Positions 36,563 to 45,276 of a stretch of 50,781 bases of DNA are shown piece after piece; position 1 is the first letter of the stretch, and each line of letters starts with the position of its first letter. The notes under the pieces were generated by a model that saw only the letters and a list, made by a program, of their open reading frames with translations, did not search any database and was not told the origin of the DNA. The stretch lies in assembly GCA_964342485.1 (NCBI GenBank), contig CAYFFO010000012.1:1-50781 (forward strand), read 5' to 3'. Origin of the DNA: CAYFFO01 sp964342485 (GTDB lineage: Bacteria > Chloroflexota > Dehalococcoidia > Lucifugimonadales > CAJWER01). The position numbers were made by a program, and so were the translations under genes.

Positions 36563-37921
36563 TTATAGCCTAGGTAAATATTTTTGTATTTCGTAATTAG
36601 TAACCTGTGTTTTATATTGTTCCCATTCAATTTTTTTGTTTTGAAGAAAACTTTCGAGAACATGCTTTCCTAATGCATTCTTGACTAATTCACTATTTTC
36701 GGTGAACTTCAATGCTTCTGATAGATTATCCGGTAGTCTATCTATATCCTTCCTCTGTGGATAGTTACTATTTGTGGGATCACTATCATCAAGGTCTGAC
36801 GGAGCTTGAAGTTCGTAAGCATTTTTTATACCTGCCAATCCAGCTGCCAGCATCGCGCTAAAAGCAAGATAAGGATTACATGCAGGGTCCGGTGCCCTAT
36901 ATTCGATCCTTCTACTTTGTTCCCTACCAGGCTTGTAAGATGGAACTCTAATCAGATCTGATTTATTTACCATAGCCCAAGTAATATATGTTGGTGCTTC
37001 ATATCCTAAAGTTGTGGATGTACTATTTTCAACAAGTCTCTTATACGAATTTACCCATTGATTTGTAACTGATGTGATTTCTTTAGAATGTTTAAGAAGA
37101 CCGGCTATAAATTGTCGGGCGTCCGTAGATAACTTGTCAGGATCATTAGAATCAAAAAATATATTACTGTCTCCTTTGAACAAGGATTGATGTACATGCA
37201 TTCCATTTCCGTTAACATCCTGAATCGGTTTTGGCATAAAGGTAGCATAGTAACCGTGTTTCATCGCGATTTCTTTGACTACTACTCGATAGGTCATCAC
37301 AGTGTCTGCCATCGTTAATGCGTCAGTGTGTCTTAGATCTATTTCGTGTTGACTAGGTGCAACCTCATGATGGCTGAATTCTACTGGAATTCCGAGTTCT
37401 TCTAGAGTCAAAACAGTTTCTCGTCTTAGATCTGTTGCCAGGTCTTGAGGGTCTTGATCAAAATATCCTCCCTGATCTAAAGGGTCGGTACTTTTAGAAT
37501 CCTTAAAATAGAAATATTCTATTTCAGGACTGACGTAATAGGTGTATCCCATCCGGGATGCACGTTCCAAATTTTGTCTAAGTACAAATCGAGGATCCCC
37601 TTCAAAAGGAGTCCCATCTGGTGTCAATATGTCGCAAAACATTCTGGCGACAGCATTTTGTCGGGGACGCCACGGTAGGATATTAAATGTTGTTGGGTCT
37701 GGCAGAGCGAACATATCATTCTCATTGGATCTTGCAAATCCCTCGATTGATGCTCCATCAAAACCAATTCCTCTAGTGAGTGCGCTCTCTAGTTCTTCTA
37801 CAGTTACAGCAACACCTTTTAAATTTCCAAGAATGTCTGTGAACCACATGCGTATGAATTTAACGTCATTTTCACGCGCGGTACGGACCACATAATCAAT
37901 AGCTTCAGAATCTCTTTGCAT
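36563..37921 (-). CDS. glnA: Glutamine synthetase type I
   Basis: 452 residues, the length of the GSI-alpha class. The N-terminal beta-grasp includes GFDGASIEGF. The catalytic part has EIEYFYF, HHEVAPSQHEI, NGNGMHVHQSL, NSYKRLV, REQSRRIEYRAPDPACNPYLA and RRDIDRL-like RKDIDRLP near the end. The segment where GSI-beta enzymes have the adenylylated Tyr (NLYDLP) is not present in that form, so control by adenylylation is unlikely. The ATG has only AGGA two bases upstream, and a 12-bp hairpin begins 15 bases before it. It lies 157 bases downstream of glnII on the same strand. Confidence 0.93.
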   Translation of the reverse strand: MQRDSEAIDYVVRTARENDVKFIRMWFTDILGNLKGVAVTVEELESALTRGIGFDGASIEGFARSNENDMFALPDPTTFNILPWRPRQNAVARMFCDILTPDGTPFEGDPRFVLRQNLERASRMGYTYYVSPEIEYFYFKDSKSTDPLDQGGYFDQDPQDLATDLRRETVLTLEELGIPVEFSHHEVAPSQHEIDLRHTDALTMADTVMTYRVVVKEIAMKHGYYATFMPKPIQDVNGNGMHVHQSLFKGDSNIFFDSNDPDKLSTDARQFIAGLLKHSKEITSVTNQWVNSYKRLVENSTSTTLGYEAPTYITWAMVNKSDLIRVPSYKPGREQSRRIEYRAPDPACNPYLAFSAMLAAGLAGIKNAYELQAPSDLDDSDPTNSNYPQRKDIDRLPDNLSEALKFTENSELVKNALGKHVLESFLQNKKIEWEQYKTQVTNYEIQKYLPRL

Positions 37922-37936
37922 TTTCCTATATAAATC

Positions 37937-37970
37937 AAAGCGTCGTAGATTGTGTTACCTACGACGCTTT
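37937..37970 (-). promoter_or_regulatory. 12-bp GC-rich hairpin at the glnA translation start
   Basis: AAAGCGTCGTAG (37937-37948) is exactly complementary to CTACGACGCTTT (37959-37970), with a ten-base loop. It lies after the glnII stop on the minus strand, so it could end glnII transcription. But it also ends only 15 bases before the glnA ATG, leaving no space for a promoter in between. Any glnA transcript from upstream must contain it. A terminator/attenuator or leader-processing site is therefore likely. Confidence 0.6.
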
Positions 37971-38078
37971 GCCCCATTTTTTAAGTAATCTTAAGATGAA
38001 AGGTGTGATCAAGGTATTTGAACATACAATGGACACCCGGTATTTAACGTATCTATCTTTAGTTGTAAATTAAACCAT

Positions 38079-39232
38079 TTATCCACATGTGGTTTGAATC
38101 AGTAAACGTGTTACCAAATACGGATCCATATTTGATGCAGGTCTTCGGTCTTCAAGATATCCTTTTTGATCAACTTCTACTTGCCAAGGTATTCTTATTG
38201 AAGCTCCTCTATCGGAAACTCCATAACTAAACTGATCAATTCGTTGAGTTTCATGCAGGCNNNNNNNNNNNNNNNNNNNNNNNNNNNNNNNNNNNNNNNN
38301 NNNNNNNNNNNNNNNNNNNNNNNNNNNNNNNNNNNNNNNNNNNNNNNNNNNNNNNNNNNNCCTCTATCGGAAACTCCATAACTAAACTGATCAATTCGTT
38401 GAGTTTCATGCAGGCCAGTTAAACGATTTTCGTTTCCTGCACCGTAGTTTGTGATATGTTCAGTTATGTTTTTTCCAAGTGCTTCACAAGCCTCCACAAT
38501 CGGAGCATAAGACTCCCTCATAGCTTTAGTTGAGTAGTTCGTGTGTGCTCCTGCCCCATTCCAGTCACCAGGTACGGGTTTCGGTTCAATAGATACAACA
38601 ACATCGAATTCTTCAGCAACTCTATGCAAAAGCCATCTTGCAACCCATAATTGGTCTGAAACATCTAGGGGACCAAGAGGACCTATTTGGAATTCCCATT
38701 GACCAGGCATGACTTCAGCATTGGTACCTGCAATCCCAATTCCTGCATCTATACAAGCTGTTGCATGTGCTTCTGATATTTCGCGACCATAAATCTTATC
38801 AGTTCCGACACCACAGTAGTACGGACCTTGAGGGAGAGGAAATCCACCCTCAGGGAATCCAATGGGTTGTACTCCATCTGATTCAAAAAGGGTGTATTCT
38901 TGTTCAATTCCAAACCAAGCTTCTTGATTTGCAAATTTCTCTGCGATTTCTGCACAAGCAGCTCGTGTGTTTGTAGGATGAGGTGTCATATCAGGTAAGA
39001 GTACTTCGCACATCACTAACATATTATCGCCCAAATTTATTGGATCTGGGCAACTGAAAACTGGCCTCAATACGCAGTCCGAGTTATCTCCAGGAGCTTG
39101 ATTCGTGCTTGACCCATCGAATCCCCAGATTGGGAATTCCGTTGTGCCATCCGGGACAACTTTAGTCTTTGATCTAATTGAAGGAGTAGGTTCTGTACCA
39201 TCTATCCATAAGTATTCTGCTTTAAATGCCAT
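38079..39232 (-). CDS. glnII: Glutamine synthetase type II (eukaryotic-like), interrupted by a spurious scaffold gap
   Basis: Start is ATG 39232, with CAGG upstream. Motifs GFDGSSTNQAPGDNSD, WFGIEQEY, PGQWEFQIGP, GAGAHTNYST and LTGLHETQRIDQFS are those of GSII, the ~330-residue type found in eukaryotes, actinobacteria and rhizobia. The 100-N gap at 38261-38360 is flanked by identical 55-base copies. Removing one copy plus the N run restores one frame of 332 residues ending DRGASIRIPWQVE...YLEDRRPASNMDPYLV and TAA at 38079-38081. Without this correction the C-terminus appears as a false out-of-frame tail. The two GS types next to GOGAT make up an ammonium-assimilation cluster. Confidence 0.92.
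38206..38260. repeat. 55-bp duplicate, left copy (assembly overlap)
   Basis: Identical to 38361-38415 on the other side of the N run. Both copies encode the same part of glnII (HETQRIDQFSYGVSDRG). Best explained by two contigs that overlap by 55 bases being joined with a default 100-N spacer. Confidence 0.9.
38261..38360. other. Assembly gap (100 N), spurious
   Basis: Placeholder N run between the two identical 55-base flanks; the real sequence is probably continuous across it. Confidence 0.95.
38361..38415. repeat. 55-bp duplicate, right copy (assembly overlap)
   Basis: Exact copy of 38206-38260; see that entry. 55 is a common k-mer size in short-read assemblers. Confidence 0.9.
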
Positions 39233-39461
39233 TATTAACACCTGTTATAAAATTTGTGATTCAGTCGCCTTCCACCACAGATGGAAAAGTGACCTTTCCG
39301 AATATTACGCTATAGAGTTCGGTATGTTAAGCCTCAAATGTTAAGTTTTTGTTACAATTTCATCCACCGATAATATTGGAATAAAGTTTATTTTGACGGT
39401 AACGCAATATAAACCTAAAATAGTTATCTATAACAATTGAACAATTAGGAGAAAATACGTA

Positions 39462-40094
39462 TTGATAGATCATCTGGTAATTTACTCTGACTATGCTTGC
39501 CCGTTTGTCCACAATGTTGCAATTTGGCTGGATAATTTGAAGACCAAATGTGGATTGGAAGTTTCAGTTGAATGGAAGCCCTTTATGTTGGACCAAGCCA
39601 ATTCAAGAAATGAAACAGGAACCGATATTTGGGATAATGCTGATCTTACTAAACCACGTTCTCTTCTAGCCCAAATCGCAGGATTGGCAGCAAAACGTCA
39701 AGGTCAGAATAAATTTGAAACATTTCACCTAAACATCTTAAAGTCCAAACATGGATCAGGCAAAATATTTAAACTTAACGATTGGTCAAATATTTTGTTG
39801 GTAGCAGAACAAGCAGGCTTGGACACAGATAAACTTGAATTGGACATGAAAGATGAAGGATTAAGGGAAGAAATAGGCAGCGAACACACCAATGCTGTAA
39901 AGAATCATGGTGTCTTTGGAACACCTACAATAATATCCGATGGAAAGAATGCAGGGTACTTGAAAATATTTATCCCTCCAATAGAGCAATCGTTGGAATT
40001 CTATAATAATTTTATTTCAATGAATTCAGCAGCACCATTTTTAGGTGAACTTAAACGTCCCCAACCCCCCTGGCCTATAGGGTTAAACAACTGA
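39462..40094 (+). CDS. DsbA/FrnE-family thioredoxin-fold oxidoreductase
   Basis: 210 residues from TTG 39462, with AGGAG ten bases upstream. The N-terminal motif is YSDYACPFVHNV: a single Cys (C-P-F-V) where DsbA has C-x-x-C, as in FrnE/2-hydroxychromene-2-carboxylate-isomerase-like proteins. The cis-Pro loop is GVFGTPTI near residue 150. It has no signal peptide, so it is cytoplasmic. Relatives act as isomerases or glutathione-type transferases. The C-terminal ~25 residues (PFLGELKRPQPPWP) are Pro-rich. It ends one base before the rnc ATG, so the two are co-transcribed. Confidence 0.75.
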   Translation: MIDHLVIYSDYACPFVHNVAIWLDNLKTKCGLEVSVEWKPFMLDQANSRNETGTDIWDNADLTKPRSLLAQIAGLAAKRQGQNKFETFHLNILKSKHGSGKIFKLNDWSNILLVAEQAGLDTDKLELDMKDEGLREEIGSEHTNAVKNHGVFGTPTIISDGKNAGYLKIFIPPIEQSLEFYNNFISMNSAAPFLGELKRPQPPWPIGLNN

Positions 40095-40095
40095 A

Positions 40096-40800
40096 ATGAA
40101 CATTTTTATTGAACCGAAGGTTGTAAAAGAAATCGAAAAACAACTTGGTTTTTCGTTTAAAGACAAAGACCTTTTGGCAACTGCACTTACACATAGTTCT
40201 TATGTAAACGAACACCAGGAAGATCAACTACAATCATTTGAAAGACTTGAGTTTTTGGGCGATGCAATAATTGGAGCAGTGACAGCTCAAGAACTGTATT
40301 TTCTCCATAAAGACTGGAATGAAGGAGAATTAACTAATCGCCAGTCATTATTTATTAACACTCAAAATTTGTCTGCAACGGCATCCAGATTAGATTTAGG
40401 CAAATATTTGATTATGGGAAAGGGGGACGAGAAATATTCTATAAGGAATAATCAAAGAATGTTGGCTTGTGTGTTCGAGTCAGTTGTTGGAGCAATATTC
40501 ATTGATAGCGGGTATGAAAGAACTCGACAATTCATCATAAATAATTTATTAGATAACAATTTATTAAAGGGTAATGGAACGTCAGCGAATAATAAAAGCA
40601 AATTACAAGAATACGTACAAAAAAAGGGTGAGTCTCTACCAAGTTATAAACTGACTGAACAAGATCAGGATATCGGTTTTACAATTCAAGTTAGCATAGA
40701 AGGAAAAGAAATTGGCGTTGGTAACGGTAGATCGAAAAAGATAGCTGAACAAAATGCAGCAGAACAAGCTTTAAATTATTTGATGGATTCTGACCTTTAA
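40096..40800 (+). CDS. rnc: Ribonuclease III
   Basis: 234 residues. The nuclease signature ERLEFLGDAIIGAV (Glu and Asp of the Mg2+ site) is near residue 45. A second acidic site is in ACVFESVVGAIFID. The C-terminal double-stranded-RNA-binding domain starts around residue 160 (SKLQEYVQKKGE) and ends with KKIAEQNAAEQAL. It processes rRNA precursors and other dsRNA. It starts one base after the DsbA-like gene. A hairpin that overlaps the 3' end of the convergent glyA may terminate it. Confidence 0.95.
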   Translation: MNIFIEPKVVKEIEKQLGFSFKDKDLLATALTHSSYVNEHQEDQLQSFERLEFLGDAIIGAVTAQELYFLHKDWNEGELTNRQSLFINTQNLSATASRLDLGKYLIMGKGDEKYSIRNNQRMLACVFESVVGAIFIDSGYERTRQFIINNLLDNNLLKGNGTSANNKSKLQEYVQKKGESLPSYKLTEQDQDIGFTIQVSIEGKEIGVGNGRSKKIAEQNAAEQALNYLMDSDL

Positions 40801-40831
40801 TTGATCATATAGACCTGTACTAATTTTTAAG

Positions 40832-40862
40832 AAGAGAAATTATTGTTTTAAAAACTTCTCTT
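40832..40862 (+). terminator. Terminator hairpin between rnc and glyA
   Basis: AAGAGAA (40832-40838) pairs with TTCTCTT (40856-40862), with a long loop, followed by TTAAA on the plus strand; on the minus strand CTTAAAAATT follows. The hairpin includes the last codons of glyA. It could work in both directions. Confidence 0.4.
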
Positions 40863-42369
40863 TTAAATAGTCAAGATCTATTTCAGGGTAAACCGGAAAA
40901 CTTTTTAATAGATCTTTAATCCTAGATTTTGCTTTGTTTAATACAGATTGATCAATTTTGTATTTAGCTTTACTAATGTTTCCTGCTTTACGGCCTTTGG
41001 AAATAGTTTCAGGAATTGTATTTTTAAGAACCATGGCAGCGATTTCTGAGATCTCATTCATCTCAGCTTCAGCCATGCCAAGTGTTGTTATCGCTGGTGT
41101 ACCTATCCTAAGACCACTTGTATACCATGGACCGTTAACATCAAAAGGTAGCGAATTTCTATTAAGAGTGATACCTGCGTCTCTCAAAACTGATTCAGCT
41201 TGTCTACCGGTTATCTTGAAAGGTGTCACGTCTATCAGCATCAAATGGTTATCAGTTCCTCCAGTTAAAACTTCTACCCCAAGGTTCATGAACCTTTTTG
41301 CAAGAGTCTTGGAATTGACTACAATATTTTTAGTGTATTCCTTGAATTCATTAGTTTTAGCTTCACTAAATGCAACTGCCTTTGATGCTATAGCATGTGG
41401 CAAAGGGCCGCCTAGAACTAGCGGACATCCTTTGTCTACATGTTCTCCAAGTTCATTCGTGGATAGGATCATTCCTCCTCTAGGGCCCCGAAGTGTTTTG
41501 TGAGTAGTTGAAGTGACGACATGAGCATGTTTAACGGGATCGTTGTCATCAACAAATAAACCACCCGCAACTAATCCGGAAAAGTGTGCCATATCGACCA
41601 TAAATACTGCACCGACTTCATCAGCTATTTCCCTGAAAACCCGGAAGTTTATATGTCTGGGATATGCACTGTACCCTGCTAACATGATCAAAGGTCTAAT
41701 ACGTTTAGCGAGTTCTCTGACATTTGAATAGTCGATAAGTTTTGTTTTTGGATCGACAGAATATGAATGTGCTTCAAACATTCTGGAAGATACATTGTGC
41801 CTGTATCCGTGGGTTAAGTGACCACCAGAATAATAGTCCATCCCCAATATACGTTGATTTCCAAATGCCGTTCTCAATTCTTTCCACTCAGAATCGTCAA
41901 GAGCCGAAACATCTTTCTTACCAACTGAATTTAAATATGGATTTTGTACTCGAGACGATAAAATAGCCCAGTAAGCCACTAAATTAGCATCTGCTCCTGA
42001 GTGTGGTTGCATGTAAGCGTGTTCACATCCAAAGATTTCCTTCGCAAGGTCAACTGCGTTACTCTCTACAGTGTCGACATTATCACATCCAGCGTAAAAT
42101 CTGTGAAATGGGTATCCTTCGGCATATTTATCTGTAAAAAGATTACCCTGTGCCAACTGCACAGCTAATGAAGAAAAATTTTCACTGGCAATCATTTTAA
42201 GATTGCTTCTTTGGTCATCCAATTCCTGAACTATGCTTTTTACTACCTCTGGAGAATTGGAGTTTATCTGCTCTAATGAAGCTAGGTATGCAATAAAACC
42301 AGGGTTTATATCATTTCCTTCAGATATACTTTTATCCAAAAATGATTCAAGTGGCGATCTATGATTCAT
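40840..42369 (-). CDS. glyA: Serine hydroxymethyltransferase, long chlamydial-type
   Basis: I start at ATG 42369 (509 residues); two earlier in-frame starts exist but would add residues with no family match. PLP is bound at the Lys in TTHKTLRGPRGG. RSNLKMIASENF, GNLFTDKYAEGYP, QPHSGADANL, GGHLTHG and LAGYSAYPRHINF are SHMT landmarks. Most bacterial GlyA proteins are about 415 residues. This one has a longer N-terminus and a ~30-residue insertion after ANLVAYWAILSS, matching my recollection of the chlamydial SHMT, including SLE/SLD near residue 30 and a terminal FPVYPEIDLDYLKE. It interconverts serine and glycine and supplies one-carbon units. Possible lateral origin. Confidence 0.9.
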   Translation of the reverse strand: MNHRSPLESFLDKSISEGNDINPGFIAYLASLEQINSNSPEVVKSIVQELDDQRSNLKMIASENFSSLAVQLAQGNLFTDKYAEGYPFHRFYAGCDNVDTVESNAVDLAKEIFGCEHAYMQPHSGADANLVAYWAILSSRVQNPYLNSVGKKDVSALDDSEWKELRTAFGNQRILGMDYYSGGHLTHGYRHNVSSRMFEAHSYSVDPKTKLIDYSNVRELAKRIRPLIMLAGYSAYPRHINFRVFREIADEVGAVFMVDMAHFSGLVAGGLFVDDNDPVKHAHVVTSTTHKTLRGPRGGMILSTNELGEHVDKGCPLVLGGPLPHAIASKAVAFSEAKTNEFKEYTKNIVVNSKTLAKRFMNLGVEVLTGGTDNHLMLIDVTPFKITGRQAESVLRDAGITLNRNSLPFDVNGPWYTSGLRIGTPAITTLGMAEAEMNEISEIAAMVLKNTIPETISKGRKAGNISKAKYKIDQSVLNKAKSRIKDLLKSFPVYPEIDLDYLKEKFLKQ

Positions 42370-42541
42370 TCCAATTTTACCTTCCAAAAACTTAGTAACC
42401 ATTAGTCTAATATTACTGATACACCTAGTCAACGAAAGAAAAAAAGTAATTAAAGATATTATCCTTGTATGGTATCCTCAACTAAAAATACCTACTGATT
42501 TTCAGGTAGAACATTGAACAACACTATTGGGAGCCATCATT

Positions 42542-43099
42542 TTGATTAACGAAAAACAATTGGCAGATTCATTTAAAACAATTATTGAAGCTATAGGTGA
42601 AGACACTTCACGTGAAGGTTTAATTAAAACACCCCAGAGAGTAGCATCTATGTATTCTGAACTGTTTTCAGGAATGCACACTAATCCCGACCAGGTCCTA
42701 ACCACCGATTTTGCTGAAAATCATAATGAAATAGTAGTTGCGAAAGATGTTAATTTCTTTTCTATATGTGAACACCATTTTCTTCCCTTCCAAGGTAAAG
42801 CTGATATAGCATATGTCCCGACCGGTAGAGTTGTAGGTGCTAGCAAATTAGTCAGGTTATTAGAGATCTTTGCTAAACGACCTCAAATACAAGAAAGACT
42901 AACAAATCAAATAGCTGATACATTGAATCGTGTACTGCAACCTTCAGGGGTAGCTGTTGTATTGCAGGCAGAACATATGTGTATGACTATGAGAGGAATT
43001 AACAAACCTGGTAGCCAGATAGTTACATCGGCAATGAGAGGCAATTTAAAAACAGATCAATCTATTCGCAATGAATTTGAACTATTACGTGGAAAATAG
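42542..43099 (+). CDS. folE: GTP cyclohydrolase I
   Basis: 185 residues from TTG 42542, supported by GGAG nine bases upstream; a TTG 15 bases earlier has that GGAG inside its own coding frame. TREGL-like TSREGLIKTPQRV, the Zn-binding ICEHHFLPF (Cys and His), VGASKLVR, and AEHMCMTMRGI with the third Zn ligand Cys are complete. It makes dihydroneopterin triphosphate from GTP for folate. Together with the PCD gene, a tetrahydropterin role is also possible. The GNAT gene starts two bases after its stop. Confidence 0.93.
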   Translation: MINEKQLADSFKTIIEAIGEDTSREGLIKTPQRVASMYSELFSGMHTNPDQVLTTDFAENHNEIVVAKDVNFFSICEHHFLPFQGKADIAYVPTGRVVGASKLVRLLEIFAKRPQIQERLTNQIADTLNRVLQPSGVAVVLQAEHMCMTMRGINKPGSQIVTSAMRGNLKTDQSIRNEFELLRGK

Positions 43100-43101
43100 A
43101 A

Positions 43102-44082
43102 TTGGAAACCAAAAAATTAGATAGCTACGATCAATTAGACAATGATTGGCACCGAATTTTAAAAATCAATCCTACAAATACCATTTTCCTTACACAATGG
43201 TGGCAAAAGACTTGGTATAAACACTTTATTGGGCAACGGACGCCGTTATTACTTGTAGTAAAAAATCAAACAGAAGCTGTTGGTATTGCTCCTCTTATGC
43301 TCGAAGGTAAAACAATAAGGTTTATGGGAGGAACTGACCTGTTTGATTATCAAGATTTTCTAATCGTTCCAGGATATGAAAATGAAGTATATTTTTCAAT
43401 AATCGAATTCCTTGATTCAATTGAATGGGATAATATTGTTTTAGAGTCGGTTGTGGAGACTTCTCCCATCTTAAGTGAATTACCTAAAGTAGTTAAGTCG
43501 TTTGGTTACAATTATAAATCAGTTCAAGAAGATGTTACTCCAGGTAGCATTTTACAAAACAGTTGGGATCAATATATTGCTCTACTTTCAAAAAAACACC
43601 GGCATGAAATAAGAAGGAAATTAAAAAGACTTTCTTCTACACATGAAATAAAACACATGAATTTTGACTCCACAGATAATTTAAAACAGGGCATTGCCAT
43701 GTTTGTCGATTTACACAAAAAAAGCAGCCCTCAAAAATCTGAGTTCATGACCGAAAAACGGGCTGGCTTTTTTGCAGAAATAGCCGAAGAAGCTTCTCAT
43801 AAAAGCCATTTAAGACTTAGGTTTACATTTATAGAAGATAAACCCGTTTCATCCACTCTTGGATTCAATTACAACGACTCTTTCTTATTGTATAATAGTG
43901 GTTACGATCCAGAATATTCGGACCTTAGCGTCGGTATTGAAAGCACGGTCAATGCTATCAAAGTGTCTATAGATGAGGGTTTGGAATATTTTGACTTCCT
44001 AAGAGGACCTGAAAGATACAAGTATCAACTTGGCGGAAAAGACAAATTTATTTACCAGATATCCATTGATAAATCTGACTAA
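43102..44082 (+). CDS. GNAT acetyltransferase, BioF2/FemAB-like (CelD type)
   Basis: 326 residues from TTG two bases after the folE stop. N-terminal FLTQWWQKTWYKHFI, then KHRHEIRRKLKRL in the middle, and GYDPEYSDLSVG followed by DFLRGPERYKYQLGGK near the end are the hallmarks of 'acetyltransferase_6' proteins (CelD/BcsL, FemAB fold). They add acyl or amino-acyl groups in exopolysaccharide or peptidoglycan-related synthesis. The target is unknown. The next genes (glycosyltransferase, DUF502 membrane protein, CpsB-like phosphatase) support an envelope role. Confidence 0.7.
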   Translation: METKKLDSYDQLDNDWHRILKINPTNTIFLTQWWQKTWYKHFIGQRTPLLLVVKNQTEAVGIAPLMLEGKTIRFMGGTDLFDYQDFLIVPGYENEVYFSIIEFLDSIEWDNIVLESVVETSPILSELPKVVKSFGYNYKSVQEDVTPGSILQNSWDQYIALLSKKHRHEIRRKLKRLSSTHEIKHMNFDSTDNLKQGIAMFVDLHKKSSPQKSEFMTEKRAGFFAEIAEEASHKSHLRLRFTFIEDKPVSSTLGFNYNDSFLLYNSGYDPEYSDLSVGIESTVNAIKVSIDEGLEYFDFLRGPERYKYQLGGKDKFIYQISIDKSD

Positions 44083-44199
44083 AGAATTCCTGGATTGATT
44101 ATAATGAATAGTTTCGGGTCAGATTAATTGGGTAAATTATATGGTTCACTAAAAAGCTTTACTCTAGGCCATATATTTTATGTGAATTGGAGATAATTG

Positions 44200-45176
44200 A
44201 TGGAGCGAATCGCACTTTTGAGCTTCCACGGCTGTCCATATGCCAAAATCGGTGACAGGGACACCGGTGGAATGAACATATATGTACTCAAGCTGGCTGA
44301 AGAACTTGGTCGACTCGGTTTAATTGTGGATGTTTTTACAAGGATTCATGATATGACTGACCCTGTAATTGTTGATATATCGGAAACTGCCAGAGTAATT
44401 CATCTCCAAGCGGGACCACCAGATGAATCAAAGACAAAACTTCATAATCACATACCAAAATTCGCCAATGCTTTGAACCATTTCACTAAGACTAACAAAC
44501 TCAAATATGATCTTATTTATTCACATTATTGGTTATCAGGTGTGGTTGGAAATCAACAAAAAACTGTTTGGAATGTACCTAATATTAGTACTTTTCACAC
44601 TTTAGCTAAACCCAAAATGGCTGCGAACGAATCTATTGTTGAATCCCAAAAACGAATAATCGCTGAACAACAAGTTCTTATAGGTTCTGACTCAGTCGTG
44701 GTTTCGACAGAATCTGAAAAGCAAGACATAATAAAATATTATGACTTGGAAGGTTCCAAAATACATGTTATACCAGCGGGAGTAGACCTAAAACTTTTTC
44801 GACCATTAGATAAACTGGAATGTAAAAATGGCCTAAACATTACCCACAAAAACGTGATAATTTCAGTTGCGCAAAGAATTGAACCTTTGAAAGGACTGGA
44901 TTTATTGATAAATGCCCTACCCTATTTAAAAAATTTAGGTGATATTAAACTGCTGATTGTCGGAGGGGACCAAAATTCAAAAGATCAAATTGAATATTTG
45001 ATGAAGTTAGTAAGCGATTTAGGGTTATTAGATAATGTCGAATTTACAGGTCCTGTTTCACAAAAAGATTTGGTTAAATATTACAATTCATCTGATGTTT
45101 TAGTGATGCCATCTCACTACGAAACGTTTGGATTGGCAGCTCTAGAAGCACAGGCGTGTGGGCTTCCTGTAATTGC
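44200..45176 (+). CDS. GT4-family glycosyltransferase (MshA/sucrose-phosphate-synthase-like), 3' end lost in gap
   Basis: I start at ATG 44200, with GGAG seven bases upstream; the TTG three bases earlier is less likely. About 325 residues are present. The N-terminal domain has TGGMNIYVLKLAEELGRLG, the signature of MshA and sucrose-phosphate-type GT4 enzymes. The C-terminal domain shows VAQRIEPLKGLDLLI, the UDP-sugar region LLIVGG and MPSHYETFGLAALEA with the E-x7-E motif. The frame then runs into the N gap right after GLPVIA, losing perhaps 80-100 residues. An open frame across the gap continues into a DUF502 protein; that is a join of two genes. Confidence 0.85.
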
Positions 45177-45276
45177 NNNNNNNNNNNNNNNNNNNNNNNN
45201 NNNNNNNNNNNNNNNNNNNNNNNNNNNNNNNNNNNNNNNNNNNNNNNNNNNNNNNNNNNNNNNNNNNNNNNNNNNN
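45177..45276. other. Assembly gap (100 N)
   Basis: Placeholder gap. The left flank is a glycosyltransferase lacking its C-terminus, the right flank a DUF502 protein lacking its N-terminus. The real missing sequence should be several hundred bases. Confidence 0.95.

Noticed and set aside
38206..38415. True tandem duplication or frameshift pseudogene in glnII
   Set aside because: The repeat ends exactly at the N run and its removal restores the family C-terminus in frame, so contig overlap is the simpler explanation.
40958..41503. 181-residue plus-strand frame inside glyA
   Set aside because: Antisense shadow of a conserved gene; no motif or ribosome site.
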